Positions 13,090-23,397 of a stretch of DNA of 64,000 bases are shown piece after piece. Numbering within the stretch: the first letter of the stretch is position 1; every line of letters starts with the position of its first letter. Made by a program: the position numbers and the translations under genes. The notes under the pieces were generated by a model. That model saw only the letters and a list, made by a program, of their open reading frames with translations, searched no databases and was not told where the DNA came from. This DNA comes from Symbiodinium natans (Eukaryota; Sar; Dinophyceae; Suessiales; Symbiodiniaceae): the NCBI GenBank assembly GCA_905221605.1, contig CAJNDS010002523.1:1530606-1594605 (forward strand), read 5' to 3'.

Positions 13090-14342
13090 ATGGTGTAGGG
13101 CATAGCCACCCACAAAAAGGGCGTGAACAAAAACAAACGACTATTGATGACACACTTTTGGTCTTTGGCTTCGGGTAGGTCACTAGGTTTCCCAGCAAGC
13201 TGCGATTTAGAATGGAACACGCTTTGGCTTAATGACCTTGTAGGGGCACTTAGTAGTAGGGTTGAGAGTTTAGGGACCCTGAGGGCGCCCAGAAAATATG
13301 GCCGGTGTTGCCGGTAGCTTCGGCCTTGGGCACCACAACCCAAAACACCCTAAACATCCAAAACCCTAAGCCCAAACCCCAATTCCTACACCACAAAACC
13401 CTGTAACCCTGAACCCTAAAAACCCTAAATCCTAAAACATAAATACCCTCAACCCTGTGGGTATAAGGAGGGAACCCCAAACCCTAAACCCTAAACCCTA
13501 CAGCCTTCGGCCGAAAAAACAAACGGTGCCGGAGATCACTGGGCCTGCAGCTCCCGCTTCGGACTGCAGCTGAGTGATCTTCGTCACCTGAGCTGCAAGG
13601 TTGGGTTTAGGGTTTGGGGTTTAGGGTTTGGGGTTTGGGGTTTAGGGTTAGGGTTTAGGGTTTTGGGTTTTAGGGTTTAGGGTCAAGGGTTTAGGGTTCA
13701 GGCTTTAGGGTTTAGGGACGCTGAACCAAAGGAAAGTCAGTTCTATTACACATGAGCTGCCAGGCCTGAGATAATTTTTCACTTAGGGTGGGCTTCGGAG
13801 TTTGCAAGGCCTCCCTCTAAACACAAACCTCCGGGGTCGTGGGCATCAGAAAGCCCGAAGGCAAAATTCTGAGGCCCTGGGCCCTCTAGGCTTGAGCGGC
13901 CACTTGTTAAATCCAACAAAAAACCCTAAACCCTAAACCCTAAACCCTAAACCCTAACCCCTAAACCCTAAACCCTTCTCAAGAAGCAAGAAGACGCTGC
14001 AAGGAAGGGGGCTGATAGGGTTTAGGGTTGAGGGGTCCAGGGTCTGGGCCCCCGCGCCTGCTCAAAAGCATTCTGGACGCCACCTGCGCTGACCGGCGTC
14101 CAACGAAGGGCTGGTGAGCTGGTGAGGGCTTCGGGTCTGGAGATTGCAAGGGTTCAGGATTTAGATTTAGGTGGGGGCTTTCCGACATTCGGGTACTTTA
14201 CTGGGGTCCTTCTTCTCAGGGAATGCTACTAGGTGGGGGATGTTTTCCCCACTGTTTTCGTACACCCCCACCTTCTAAGAGCAGGGTTGGGTTGGAGGTT
14301 TACGAACACAGAAAGGACCCCTACACTAGACCCCCCCAAAGA

Positions 14343-14424
14343 GTAGGATTCGCTTATGATAAGGACCCCAATAGCCAAAAATAGACGCCCAACAGTAGGA
14401 TTCCCTTATGATAAGGACCCCAAG
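14343..14424. repeat. 52-bp-spaced direct duplication
   Basis: A segment of about 29 bp beginning GTAGGATTC, containing the palindrome CTTATGATAAG and ending GGACCCCAA, occurs twice with one substitution. It is probably a local tandem duplication; nothing coding is seen. Confidence 0.7.
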
Positions 14425-14566
14425 AAGGTACCCCGAATTTCGGAAAGGAGCCCTTCCAAGACCTAAGACAGGGGGATCTCTGGCGTCAAACAGCCCACGA
14501 AGAAGAGTTCTAGCGCTGCAGGCGGCGTGCTTAGGGTCAGTGCTTAGTTACCCTAAACCCTAAAGC

Positions 14567-14666
14567 CTAAACCCCTAAACACCTAAACCCCTAAACCCCT
14601 AAACCCCTAAACCCCTAAACCCCTAAACCCCTAAACCTCTAAACCCTAAACCCTAAACCCTAAACC
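14567..14666 (-). repeat. variant 8-mer array (CCCCTAAA)n flanked by CCCTAAA
   Basis: About nine copies of the octamer CCCCTAAA, one of them variant, lie inside ordinary CCCTAAA heptamers. This is the only clean block of an 8-nt variant in the mosaic and probably reflects local expansion of a mutated repeat. Confidence 0.85.
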
Positions 14667-15954
14667 TTTTGGATTTGCCATTGTATTCGGGTAGAGCTGT
14701 ACTATGGTAGTTGAACCCTGAAATCGAAAAGCCACCAACGAAGCTAGTACCCAACACGTCCTACACCGAGCAGTCTCGCGAAGTCCTAAGCTAGTCTACG
14801 CAACCAAATACCCAACGCAAAATATGGCCAACTAAACCGCATTTCAACCTTCTTCGGGCGTTTCTGGGTTAGGGGCGGTTAGGGTTTTGGGTTTTGGGTT
14901 TTGGGTTTTGGGTTTAGGGTTTAGGGTTTAGGGTTTAGGGTTGAGGGTTTAGGGTTTAGGGTTTAGTGTAGGGGCTTTGGAGTGGCCCAGAATTCCTGAA
15001 GTCCCTATTCCGAACCAGAAAGCATGTCTAGGCGCCTGCCGACCAGGTGTCGCACATCTCCGAAAGGAGCGTGGACGGCGTGATTGGGAAAATGAACGCG
15101 TTGTCCGACATCCTGGGCTGAGAGCATTCCTCAACCCTAAACCCTAAACCCTAAATCCTAAATCCTAAACCCTATATTCCCGAACCCTAGACCCAAGGTC
15201 GCATCACAGGGTGCAGTACAGGTGGCGCAGACTTTCCGGCTAAACATCAACAAGTTATAGTATCTTAGGGTAGGTGCATGGCCCCATAGTATGAGCCCTT
15301 AACAGGAGAACCCCCTTATATAGTTACGCCTTAATTCGACATCCTATACAACCCAAGGGCCCAGACTTCCGAACCCTTAGAGGAGGTAAGGGACCATATT
15401 AAGGGATCCTCCGTTGCACCCCCCACCGGGATCGCAGCAATTTAGGAGACACTTCGGGCACCTCCTTGCTATGTTTGCTGGGCTTAATAATTTGCAAATA
15501 TGTAAATAGGACCTTAAACCACAAACCCTGCACCCTTCAACCTCTAAACCCTAAACCCCTAAACCCTAAACGCCCTAAACCCTAAACCCTAAACCCTAAA
15601 CGCAAAACACCCCAAACACACAAAGTGAAACATAAGGGCACCACTGGGCACCCTGTAGCTCGCCACCCAGCTGTTGGAAGATTTTGGGGGGCTGAGACTT
15701 TGGAGCTTCAGGGGTTAGGGTTGAGGGGTTTGAGGCTTTAATGAAGAAAAGAGACACGCCCGGGTTTAGGGCCTTAAACCCTAAACCCTAAACCCTAAAC
15801 CCTAAACCCTAATCCCTAAACCCTAAGCCGTTTAGGGAGTTTAGGGAGCAAGGCAGTGCATGCCATCCCTTGGGCCGCTACACGTATGGGCTTAAGGATC
15901 GGATCTACTTGAATTGGAGGGGATTCGGTGAACCCACAGCGTGTTAAAGCCACC

Positions 15955-16088
15955 CCTAAACCCTAAACCCTAAACCCTAAACCCTAAACCCTAAACCCTA
16001 AACCCTAAACCCTAAACCCTAAACCCTAAACCCTAAACCCTAAACCCTAAACCCTAAACCCTAAACCCTAAACCCTAAACCCTAAACC
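15955..16088 (-). repeat. (CCCTAAA)n array, long
   Basis: About 19 perfect heptamers without interruption. Confidence 0.95.
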
Positions 16089-16382
16089 GATCGAGACCAG
16101 GGGCTGGTAGGCAACCCAGGCGGTGGCCGTGGCGCCATCATCCGGGCCCCACCTGGGATGCACATGGGCAGTTCTCCCGGTCTAGGGTTTAGGGTTTAGG
16201 GTTTAGGGTTTAGGGTTTAGGGTTTAGGGGTTGGGGTTTGGGGGGTTTAGGGGTTGGGGTTTGGGGTTGGGGGTTTAGGGTTTAGGGGTCTAGAAATGGG
16301 GTTTAGGGCTTGGGGTTGAGGGTTTCGGAAGCTAGGAACCTCAGGAGTCCCTATACACCCGAAAGCTAAGGACCGCCCCAAC

Positions 16383-16514
16383 AACTATTTGCTTAAGAAT
16401 CCCCCCCCCAAAAAAAAACAAGAGATAATAATCCCTAGAATACCCTTGTAAGGAAGAGTCTTTGTTTTTTTTTTGTTGTTTGGGGGGGGGGGGGGGTTCT
16501 TAAGCAAATCGTAG
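16383..16514. mobile_element. palindromic element with C/A and T/G runs
   Basis: The left arm (CTATTTGCTTAAGAA, then a C run and an A run) is mirrored by the right arm (a T run, a G run, then TTCTTAAGCAAATCGTAG). The arms enclose about 60 bp. The homopolymers are inverted copies of different lengths, as expected from slippage after insertion. It is non-coding. Confidence 0.65.
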
Positions 16515-17430
16515 CCAAAACCCAAATTTAGAGAACGACTCACATGGCTTGGATGGGTTTAGGGGTCTCGGGGGTTGAGGAAGCTTGCGAAACACCTCCT
16601 CCTCGATCTGCACTCCCACGGCGAACCTTGCATTAGGCCGCGAAATAACCCTAAACCCTAAACCCTAAACCCTAAACCCTAAACCGTAATTCTCGAGGAC
16701 TCGGAGGAGGTCTCTCTCATCGAAGAAGGAAGCTTGGTGTCTAAGAGGCATCGCGCGAGCAGTGAATCCAAGCCACCTGAAAAGTTGAGGGCGGTGCACC
16801 GAGTCCTCCAGGAAGTGGCCGCTTCTGCCACTCAGCCAGCTTGCCGATCTTACGAAGCACTTTTGGTCCAATGAAGGACCACTGAGCTTGGGGAGGGGGG
16901 GTCGGGGGTTTTAGGGTTTAGGGTTTAGGATTTAGGGTTTAAGGTTTCAACACCGGCCCTGACCGGGTAACCCCAAACCCTAAGCCCTGAACCCTTGGTA
17001 CTCGCCAAGCAAGCATCACATGGGAGAGTGGGGTGGATCTGGTTCGTTGAGGGCTGCGGGTTTAGGAGGTTTAGGTTGTCAAGTGAGGGGGCTGCTGGCT
17101 TAGGAGAAAAAAGTTACAAATCAAAAAGATACTTATGATAGTACTAACAATACTAGCAGTAATACTAGCAGTAATAATGATACTAATAATGTAGTAATAG
17201 TAGTTGTAATTGAAAAGCCCTAAACCCTAAACCCTAAACCCTAAACAGGAGGGCTTACATAGCGTAATCATGCCAACTGCTGCCAAAGCCACTTGCCCTC
17301 ACCACATTCAGAGCGCGCGGCCTTTCGCAGGAGCCGGTTTGCCAATACCCGGTTTAGGCTTTAGGGCTTAGGGCCCCAAAAAGGCCCATAGACCCTAAAA
17401 TGCTAAACCCGCAACCCTCAAACTCAAACC

Positions 17431-17514
17431 TTGGGACCCCGATACTAACAGTCCTTAATAGGGATTCTAGTACTCCTTCGTATAATCCCTATTAAGAACT
17501 AAGGGGGAACATCC
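17431..17514. mobile_element. MITE-like element, GGGATGTTCC family, copy 2
   Basis: The right end reads AAGGGGGAACATCC. The internal arms AGTCCTTAATAGGGATT and AATCCCTATTAAGAACT are inverted copies with one mismatch in 17. The left end is degenerate. Confidence 0.65.
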
Positions 17515-17838
17515 GACTCAAACCCCTCAACCCCCAAAAACCCAAGATGCCTACAGCCCCTCCATAAAATTGAAAGCAAACGAAGAGAAAGGGTCAACTT
17601 TAGCGTTTAGGGTTTAGGGTTTAGAGTTTAGGGCAGTTGTCAATACCCCTAAAGGTTTCCCTCAATATATATATATATATATGCATATTTTATTTATACA
17701 TATATACTCCAAATAAAAGTCCCTAGCTGTTAGAGGCGGAATAGGGAAACCAAACGGCCTTTCAAAAGCGGAAAAGTCTCAAGGTGACATCACTCCATGG
17801 GGTGGCCTCACCGTATCACAAGGTTTGCGAACTCCTTA

Positions 17839-17947
17839 CTGTTGCTTAGTAGGGAATGAGGGAATGAGGTACCCTATATAATCCCTGAGAGGGTATATAT
17901 AGGGGGATATAGGGTACCTCATTCCCTCATTCCCTACTAAGCAACAG
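17839..17947. mobile_element. 109-bp element with perfect 41-bp inverted repeats
   Basis: Bases 17839-17879 and 17907-17947 are exact inverted complements over 41 bp, starting CTGTTGCTTAGTAGGG, around a 27-bp centre that contains TATATATAGGGGG. Perfect arms indicate recent origin or gene conversion. There is no coding capacity and no clear target duplication. A transcript would fold into a long hairpin. Confidence 0.85.
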
Positions 17948-18505
17948 CAAGACTCTGGGTATCAAAGTTTCAGACGTTTCAAGTTTCAAGGCTTACACAA
18001 AATTTGGGGCTTAGGGTTTAGCATCATTTGCGGCTACAGGGCTCTAGATTTCCAGCCTTCAGGGGTTTTGGTAAGTTAGCTGCTGACTTCATCAGCCCCA
18101 AAAAAGTGCGCACTTTTGGTTTTGTAGAGAATATAGTATCCCAAAAAGTGTAAAGTGCGCTCACTCAGTTACTAAGGTAACCCTAAGCCCTAAACCCATT
18201 AAAGGAAGGAAGCAAGTAGGTCTTCACGAGACTTCGTGTCGCATGGGGCCCCCTCCTAAACCCTCAAACCTTAAACCCTTAACCCTAAAGCCTACCCTAA
18301 AGCCTAAACCCTACTCTGGAATGCAGCTAAACACTGCGACCAAAAGCCTGAACCTGAACTCATCGTAAGGTTTGGGGGCGTGAGGTTCAGGGTTTAGGGC
18401 CAAACAAAGCGACCGCGCTGCGCAGCGCTGAATTCTGGCGGCACCCAGGCGACCTCCTGCACCTCAAAGGCCGCCAGGAGCTCTTCCATGGAGAGCTGCT
18501 GACTT

Positions 18506-18596
18506 TAAACCCTAAACCCTAAACCCTAAACCCTAAACCCTAAACCCTAAACCCTAAACCCTAAACCCTAAACCCTAAACCCTAAACCCTAAACCT
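18506..18596 (-). repeat. (CCCTAAA)n array
   Basis: About 12 perfect heptamers in a GC-rich surrounding. Confidence 0.95.
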
Positions 18597-19277
18597 GCAT
18601 TGCCGCGCGGTTAGTCCTCCTCTTGAGCTGTGCCCGGGCCCCCGATTGAACTCCCGGCTCTCCAGTGTAGCGCCGCTGGGATGCCTCCTCTCTTCATCTC
18701 TCCCCTCAAAGCTGGGGTTTAGGGTTTAGGGTTTAGGGCTTAGGGCTTAGGGTTTAGGGTTTTAGGGTTTTAGAGCTTAGGGCTTAGGGCTTAGGGTTTT
18801 GGAGGGTGCCCCTTTGCAATCAACATCACGGGTGAGCACCTTTGTACGCGAGCATTCCATGAGTCATAGATAGCAACAAACACAACAGACGAGGCAAGAA
18901 GTACAAGTAGCACGAAAGACCCGCAAAGCCCTAAACCCTAAACCCTGAAACCTCAATCCCAATCCCTAAACCCTAAACCCTAAACCCTAGACCCTAGACC
19001 CTAAACCCTAAACCTAAACCCCAAACCCCAAACCCTCCTGAATTTCCATGCAAAGTGTTCGTTTCTCCTGGCCTCCAAGGCTGCTGCGATCCCTGAGCGT
19101 CTGTCAGTTGGGCATTGAGGCTTCGGGCTCTTGCACCCCCCAAAAAGGTTCAGGGTTCAGGGTTCAGGGTTTAGGGTTTACGGTTTAGGGTTTAGGGTTA
19201 AAGGTAATTGGGGGGTACTTAGAGGTTCTTAGGGGTGGTTAGGGGTAGGAAGGGGCATTTAAAGGACATTTAGGGAT

Positions 19278-19354
19278 ACTTGGAGTTTAGGGTTTAGGGT
19301 TTAGGGTTTAGGGTTTAGGGTTTAGGGTTTAGGGTTTAGGGTTTAGGGTTTAGA
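19278..19354 (+). repeat. (TTTAGGG)n array
   Basis: About 11 perfect heptamers. Confidence 0.95.
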
Positions 19355-20291
19355 GAAACTAGGGTTTGGGGCTGAGCATCACCTCATGGGATGCGCCGAT
19401 GCCAGGGCTTCACTAGGGGAACCCTAAACTAAACCGAGCTCTACCTTTAATTAAAAGCCCTTGAAAATGCAATCCCTAAACCCTAAACCCTAAACCCTAC
19501 ACCCTACACCCTACACCCTAACAATGAATAGGATTCCCTAGCAAGAAGGAAAACATCAAACAAACAAAAAAACTGAACATCCGAAGCTCCACGATCATGG
19601 CCGCCTAGATTCCGTTTGTTTGGGGGCCCGAGGCGACCAGTATCCCCACAAGCCCTAAGCCCTAAACCCTACAAGCCCTCAGCCCTAAACCCTAAACCCT
19701 AAACCCTAAACCCTAAAACCTAAAACCCAAAACCCAAAACCCTAAACCCTAAACCCATGGGCACTGCGTGGCTCCAGGAATCCCAACGAGCCTAGACCCC
19801 AAACTCCTTAACCCCCAATCCCCTCAACCTCTACACACTACAGCTTCAACCCGAAATCCCTAAACACCTGAACCCTAAACCCCTAAAAGCCCTAAAAGCC
19901 CAGTAAAACCCTAAACGCCCTAAACACCCTAAACACCCTAAACCCCTAAAAGCTCTGAACCTCTAAACCCTAAACCCTAAACCCTAAACCCCAAACCCTA
20001 ACCCCCCCCCCCCTCCCAAACCCACTTCGGGGTCCGAGCGGGGGTCGAGAACGACTTTCTTCGGCTTCTCCAACGGGGATCCGCCCTGTGTCAACAAGCC
20101 TAACTTAGGGTTTTAGGGTTTAGGGTTTTAAGGTTGTTGAGTTTAGCGTTTTAGGGGTTTAGGTGTTTAGGGGTTTAGGGTTTCAGGGTTTCAGGGTTTC
20201 AGGGTTTGAGGGTTTGAGGGTTTTAGGGTGTTAGGGTGTTAGGGTTTAGGCTTTTAGTGTTTAGGTTTTAGGGTTTAGGGCCTAAAACCTT

Positions 20292-20346
20292 GGGATGTTC
20301 CCCCCCTATGCTAACAGTCGTTAACAGGGATTAGGGGGAACATCCC
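20292..20346. mobile_element. MITE-like element, GGGATGTTCC family, short copy 3
   Basis: The terminal repeats GGGATGTTCCCCC and GGGGGAACATCCC are intact and enclose only about 30 bp, so this is an internally deleted copy of the family seen at 12990 and 17431. Confidence 0.7.
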
Positions 20347-21177
20347 AACCCTAAACCCTTTAACCCTGTAAGGGTCGTACTGAGATGTGTCCACCATGCA
20401 CTCGAGCGTTTCGGGCGCAGGGAGATGTTTTCCGAGGATTTTGGGTTCTGGGGGCGTAGGTTTAGGCGTTTTGTTTGAGAGAGGAACTTGATGGAGGCGG
20501 TTAAGCATTTAAGCGGCTTCGTGCCTGGCATCAACAAGAACTTCAATCGGGGTTGCGAAGTGCGCCAGCAGCTTGGGGACTGTTGGAGGGCTTTTGTTAC
20601 CCTAAACCCTACACCCTACACCCTACACCCTACACCCTAAACCCTAAACCCTAAACCCTAAACCCTAAACCCTAACCCCAAACCCTAAACCCTAGACCCT
20701 AAACCCTGTGTGAGCGGCGTTTTTTCTCTTATTCTTGGGGGGGGGGGGGGGGTAGAGGAGCTCGGACTGTCGGGGAATCTGGGTTCCGTCATCCCAGAGC
20801 CGATCCGAGGCGGGTTTAGGGGTTTAGGGCTTTGGGCTTAGGGCTTAGGGTTTAGGGCTTAGGGGTTAGGGTTTAGGGCTTAGGGTCTAGGATTTCAAGA
20901 TCGAAGTCTGTTGCAATGTGTTTGTCTTTCCCTCTCTGTCGTTTCCTGCCGTCTGAGTTGGACTGGTATAAATACTTCCCCGAATAAGGACACCTCATAT
21001 ACCTCAAAAGACGAAAGCCCTTTTTTGGACCGCCCCCAAGAAAGGTCTCCCCCATTTTCGGAAACCCATATAACAAAGCAAGGGCTGGACCTCAGCCCAA
21101 ACCCTAAACCCTAAACCCTAAACCATAGGCCGCCCGCGCCAGGCGGCGGCCGGTACAACTGAACGCTACCGCTTCGA

Positions 21178-21203
21178 GATCTGCTTGCTTTGCCAAGCAG
21201 ATC
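21178..21203. other. perfect 10-bp hairpin before the GC-rich repeat
   Basis: GATCTGCTTG and CAAGCAGATC are exact complements around a 6-base loop. The hairpin lies about 120 bp before the 15-bp minisatellite. A role is unknown. Confidence 0.5.
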
Positions 21204-21320
21204 GAGCTTGCCATACCTGATGCATCCCTGCTAGCCATAGGGCACAATGTAATAATGGATTAACCCTAAACCCCCGACGCGCGACCCCGGCGGGGGAGGT
21301 CGGGCCTGAGAAGCTGTTGC

Positions 21321-23336
21321 GCCCCCGCTAGGGTTGCCCCCGCCAGGCCCCCGCCAGGGCAGGGCCAGGGTTGCCCCCGCCAGGGTTGCCCCTGCCAGGG
21401 TTGCCCCCGCCAGGGTTGCCACAGGTTTCCCCCACCAGGGTTGCCCCCGCCAGGGTTGCCCCCGCCAGGGTTGCCCCCTGCCAGTTGGCCTCGGCAGGGT
21501 TGCTCCCGCCAGGATTGCCCCCGCCAGGGTTGCCCCCGCCAGGGTTGCCCCCGCCACGGTCGCCCCCGCCAGGGTTGCCCCCGCCAGGGTTGCCCCCGCC
21601 AGGGTTGCCCTCGCAGGGTTGCCCTTGCCAGGGTTGCGCCCGCCAGGGTTGCCCCCGTTGCCCCCGCAGGGTTGCCCCTGCCAGGGTTGCCCCCGCCAGG
21701 GTTGCCCCCACCTGCCCCCGCCAGGAGGGTTGCCCCCGCCAGGCCCGCCTCAAGGGTTGCCCCCGCCAGGGTTGCCCCCGCCAGGGTTGCCCCGCCAGGG
21801 TTGCCCCTGCCAGGGTTGCCCCGCCAGGGTTGCCACACGCAGGGTTGCCCCCCAGGTTTGCTCCCGCCAGGGTTGCCCCCGCCAGGGTTGCCCCCAGGGT
21901 TGCCCCCGCTAGGGTTGCCCCCGCCAGGGTTGCCCCTGCAGGGTTGCCCCCGCCAGGGTTGCTCCAGGGTAACCCCCACGGTTGCCCCCTGTCAGGGTTG
22001 CCCCCGCCAAGGTTGCCCCTTGCAGGGTTGCCCCTTGCAGGGTTGCCCCCGCCAGGGTTGCCCCGCCAGGGTTGCCCTGGCAGGGTTGCCCCCGCCAGGC
22101 TTGCCCCCACAGAATTGCCCCCCCGCCAGGGTTGCCCCCGCCAGGGTTGCCCCAGGGTTGAATTTCCAACACCAAGACAGGGTTGCCCCAGGTTGCCCCG
22201 CGAGGGTTGCCCTGCTATTTGCCCAGATGCTTCGTCGTCCTTCTCGAGGAAGGAAGGCCAGAGTTCCTGTCAGGGCTGTGGCCTTTGGTGGCCCCTACCA
22301 GCGGGCCCCTTCCAGCTCCGCCAGGTAGCCCCCGCCAGGGTGCCCCGCCAGGGTTGCCCCCTGCCAGGGCCAGAGTTGCCCGCCAAAGTTGTTCTGGTTG
22401 CCCCCGCCCCCGCCAGGGTTGCCCCTGCCAGGGTTGCCCCAGCCAGGGCAGGGCCAGGGTTGCCCCCGCCAGGGTTGCCGCCAGGGTTGCCCCCGCCAGG
22501 GTTGCCTCAGTCAGGGTTGCCCCGCCAGGGTTGCCCCTGCCAGGGTTGCCCCTGCCAGGGTTGCTTCCGCCAGGGTTGCTCCTGCCAGGGTTGCCCCCGC
22601 CAGGGTTGCAGGGTTGCCCCCCGCCAGGGTTCCCACAAGTGCCCGGTTGCCCCCGCCAGGGTTGCCCCGCCCGCCAGGGTTGCCCCCGCCAGGGTTGCTC
22701 CTGCCAGGGTGGTCCCGCCAGGGGTTGCCCCCGCCAGGGTTGCCCTCAGCAGGGTTGCCCCCACCAGGTTGCCCCCACGGGGTTGCCCCCGCCGCAGGGT
22801 TGGTCTCGCAAGGGTTGCCCCGATCAGGGTTGCCCCCAATTTCCAACACGCCAAGATGCCCCGCCAGGGTTGTTCCGGGGTTGCCCCCGCCAAGGTACCA
22901 GGGTTGCCCCGCGAGGGTTGCCCTGCTATTTGCCCAGATGCTTCGTCGTCCTTCTCTATGAAGGAAGGCCAGAGGTGCGCGGTTGTTCCTCGTCAGGGCT
23001 GTGGCCTTTGGTGGCCCCTACCAGCGGGCCCCTTCCAGGGTAGCCCCCGCCAGGGTGCCCCGCCAGGGTTGCCCCCCGCCAGGGCCAGAGTTGCCCCCAG
23101 TTGCCCCCACCAAAGTTGCCCTGGTTGTTTTTTACTACAGTTGCCCCATTGCCCTCGCAGCATCCCCGCCAGGTTGCCCTCACCAGGGCTGCCGGCCCCT
23201 GCCAGGGTTGCCCCGCCTCCTTCCCGCGTTTGCCCCGCCCAGGGTTGCTCTTAGGGTTGCCCTCGCCAGGTTTGCCCCCAACGGCCGGGTTGCCCCCACC
23301 AGGTTGCCCTGCCAGGCCGGGTTGCCCCTAGTAGGG
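21321..23336. repeat. 15-bp GC-rich minisatellite
   Basis: The unit CCAGGGTTGCCCCCG is repeated dozens of times with substitutions and with many 1-2 base indels. Because 15 is a multiple of three, all six frames stay open for long distances, giving apparent proteins of up to about 600 residues. The indels repeatedly shift the frame, so I do not call them genes. On the minus strand one frame reads as repeated GATLA pentapeptides. Related blocks occur at 26084-26125, 28215-28330 and 54656-55106. Confidence 0.9.
22196..23045. repeat. duplicated segment inside the minisatellite
   Basis: About 120 bp at 22196-22322 (from GCCCTGCTATTTGCCCAGATG to GCGGGCCCCTTCCAG) recurs at 22906-23038. Both copies contain the hairpin CCTTC-loop-GAAGG, with loops TCGAG and TCTAT. 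The second copy has about 12 extra bases in the middle. Confidence 0.8.
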
Positions 23337-23397
23337 TTCGGTCCGATATTTCAACCTGAACAGAGACGTCGAGCGAGACAGCAGCGCCTCGCAGGAA

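Larger units (their letters stand above)
1..21260. repeat. gene-free mosaic of interstitial telomere-like arrays
   Basis: Dozens of short arrays of TTTAGGG, or its complement CCCTAAA, occur in both orientations and are separated by spacers of roughly 100-400 bp. No reading frame here looks coding: the longest open stretches are low-complexity translations of the repeats. The spacers hold small palindromic elements, homopolymer runs and a few local tandem repeats, listed separately. Because arrays of both orientations alternate many times, this is not a simple chromosome end. It is either a subtelomeric patchwork or internal DNA repeatedly seeded with telomere-type sequence. Confidence 0.85.

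Noticed and set aside
21266..23254. Very long open frames on both strands of the GC-rich repeat (up to about 627 residues)
   Set aside because: They are translations of a 15-bp repeat, open in all frames. Frequent 1-2 base indels shift the register, and no non-repeat domain is present.
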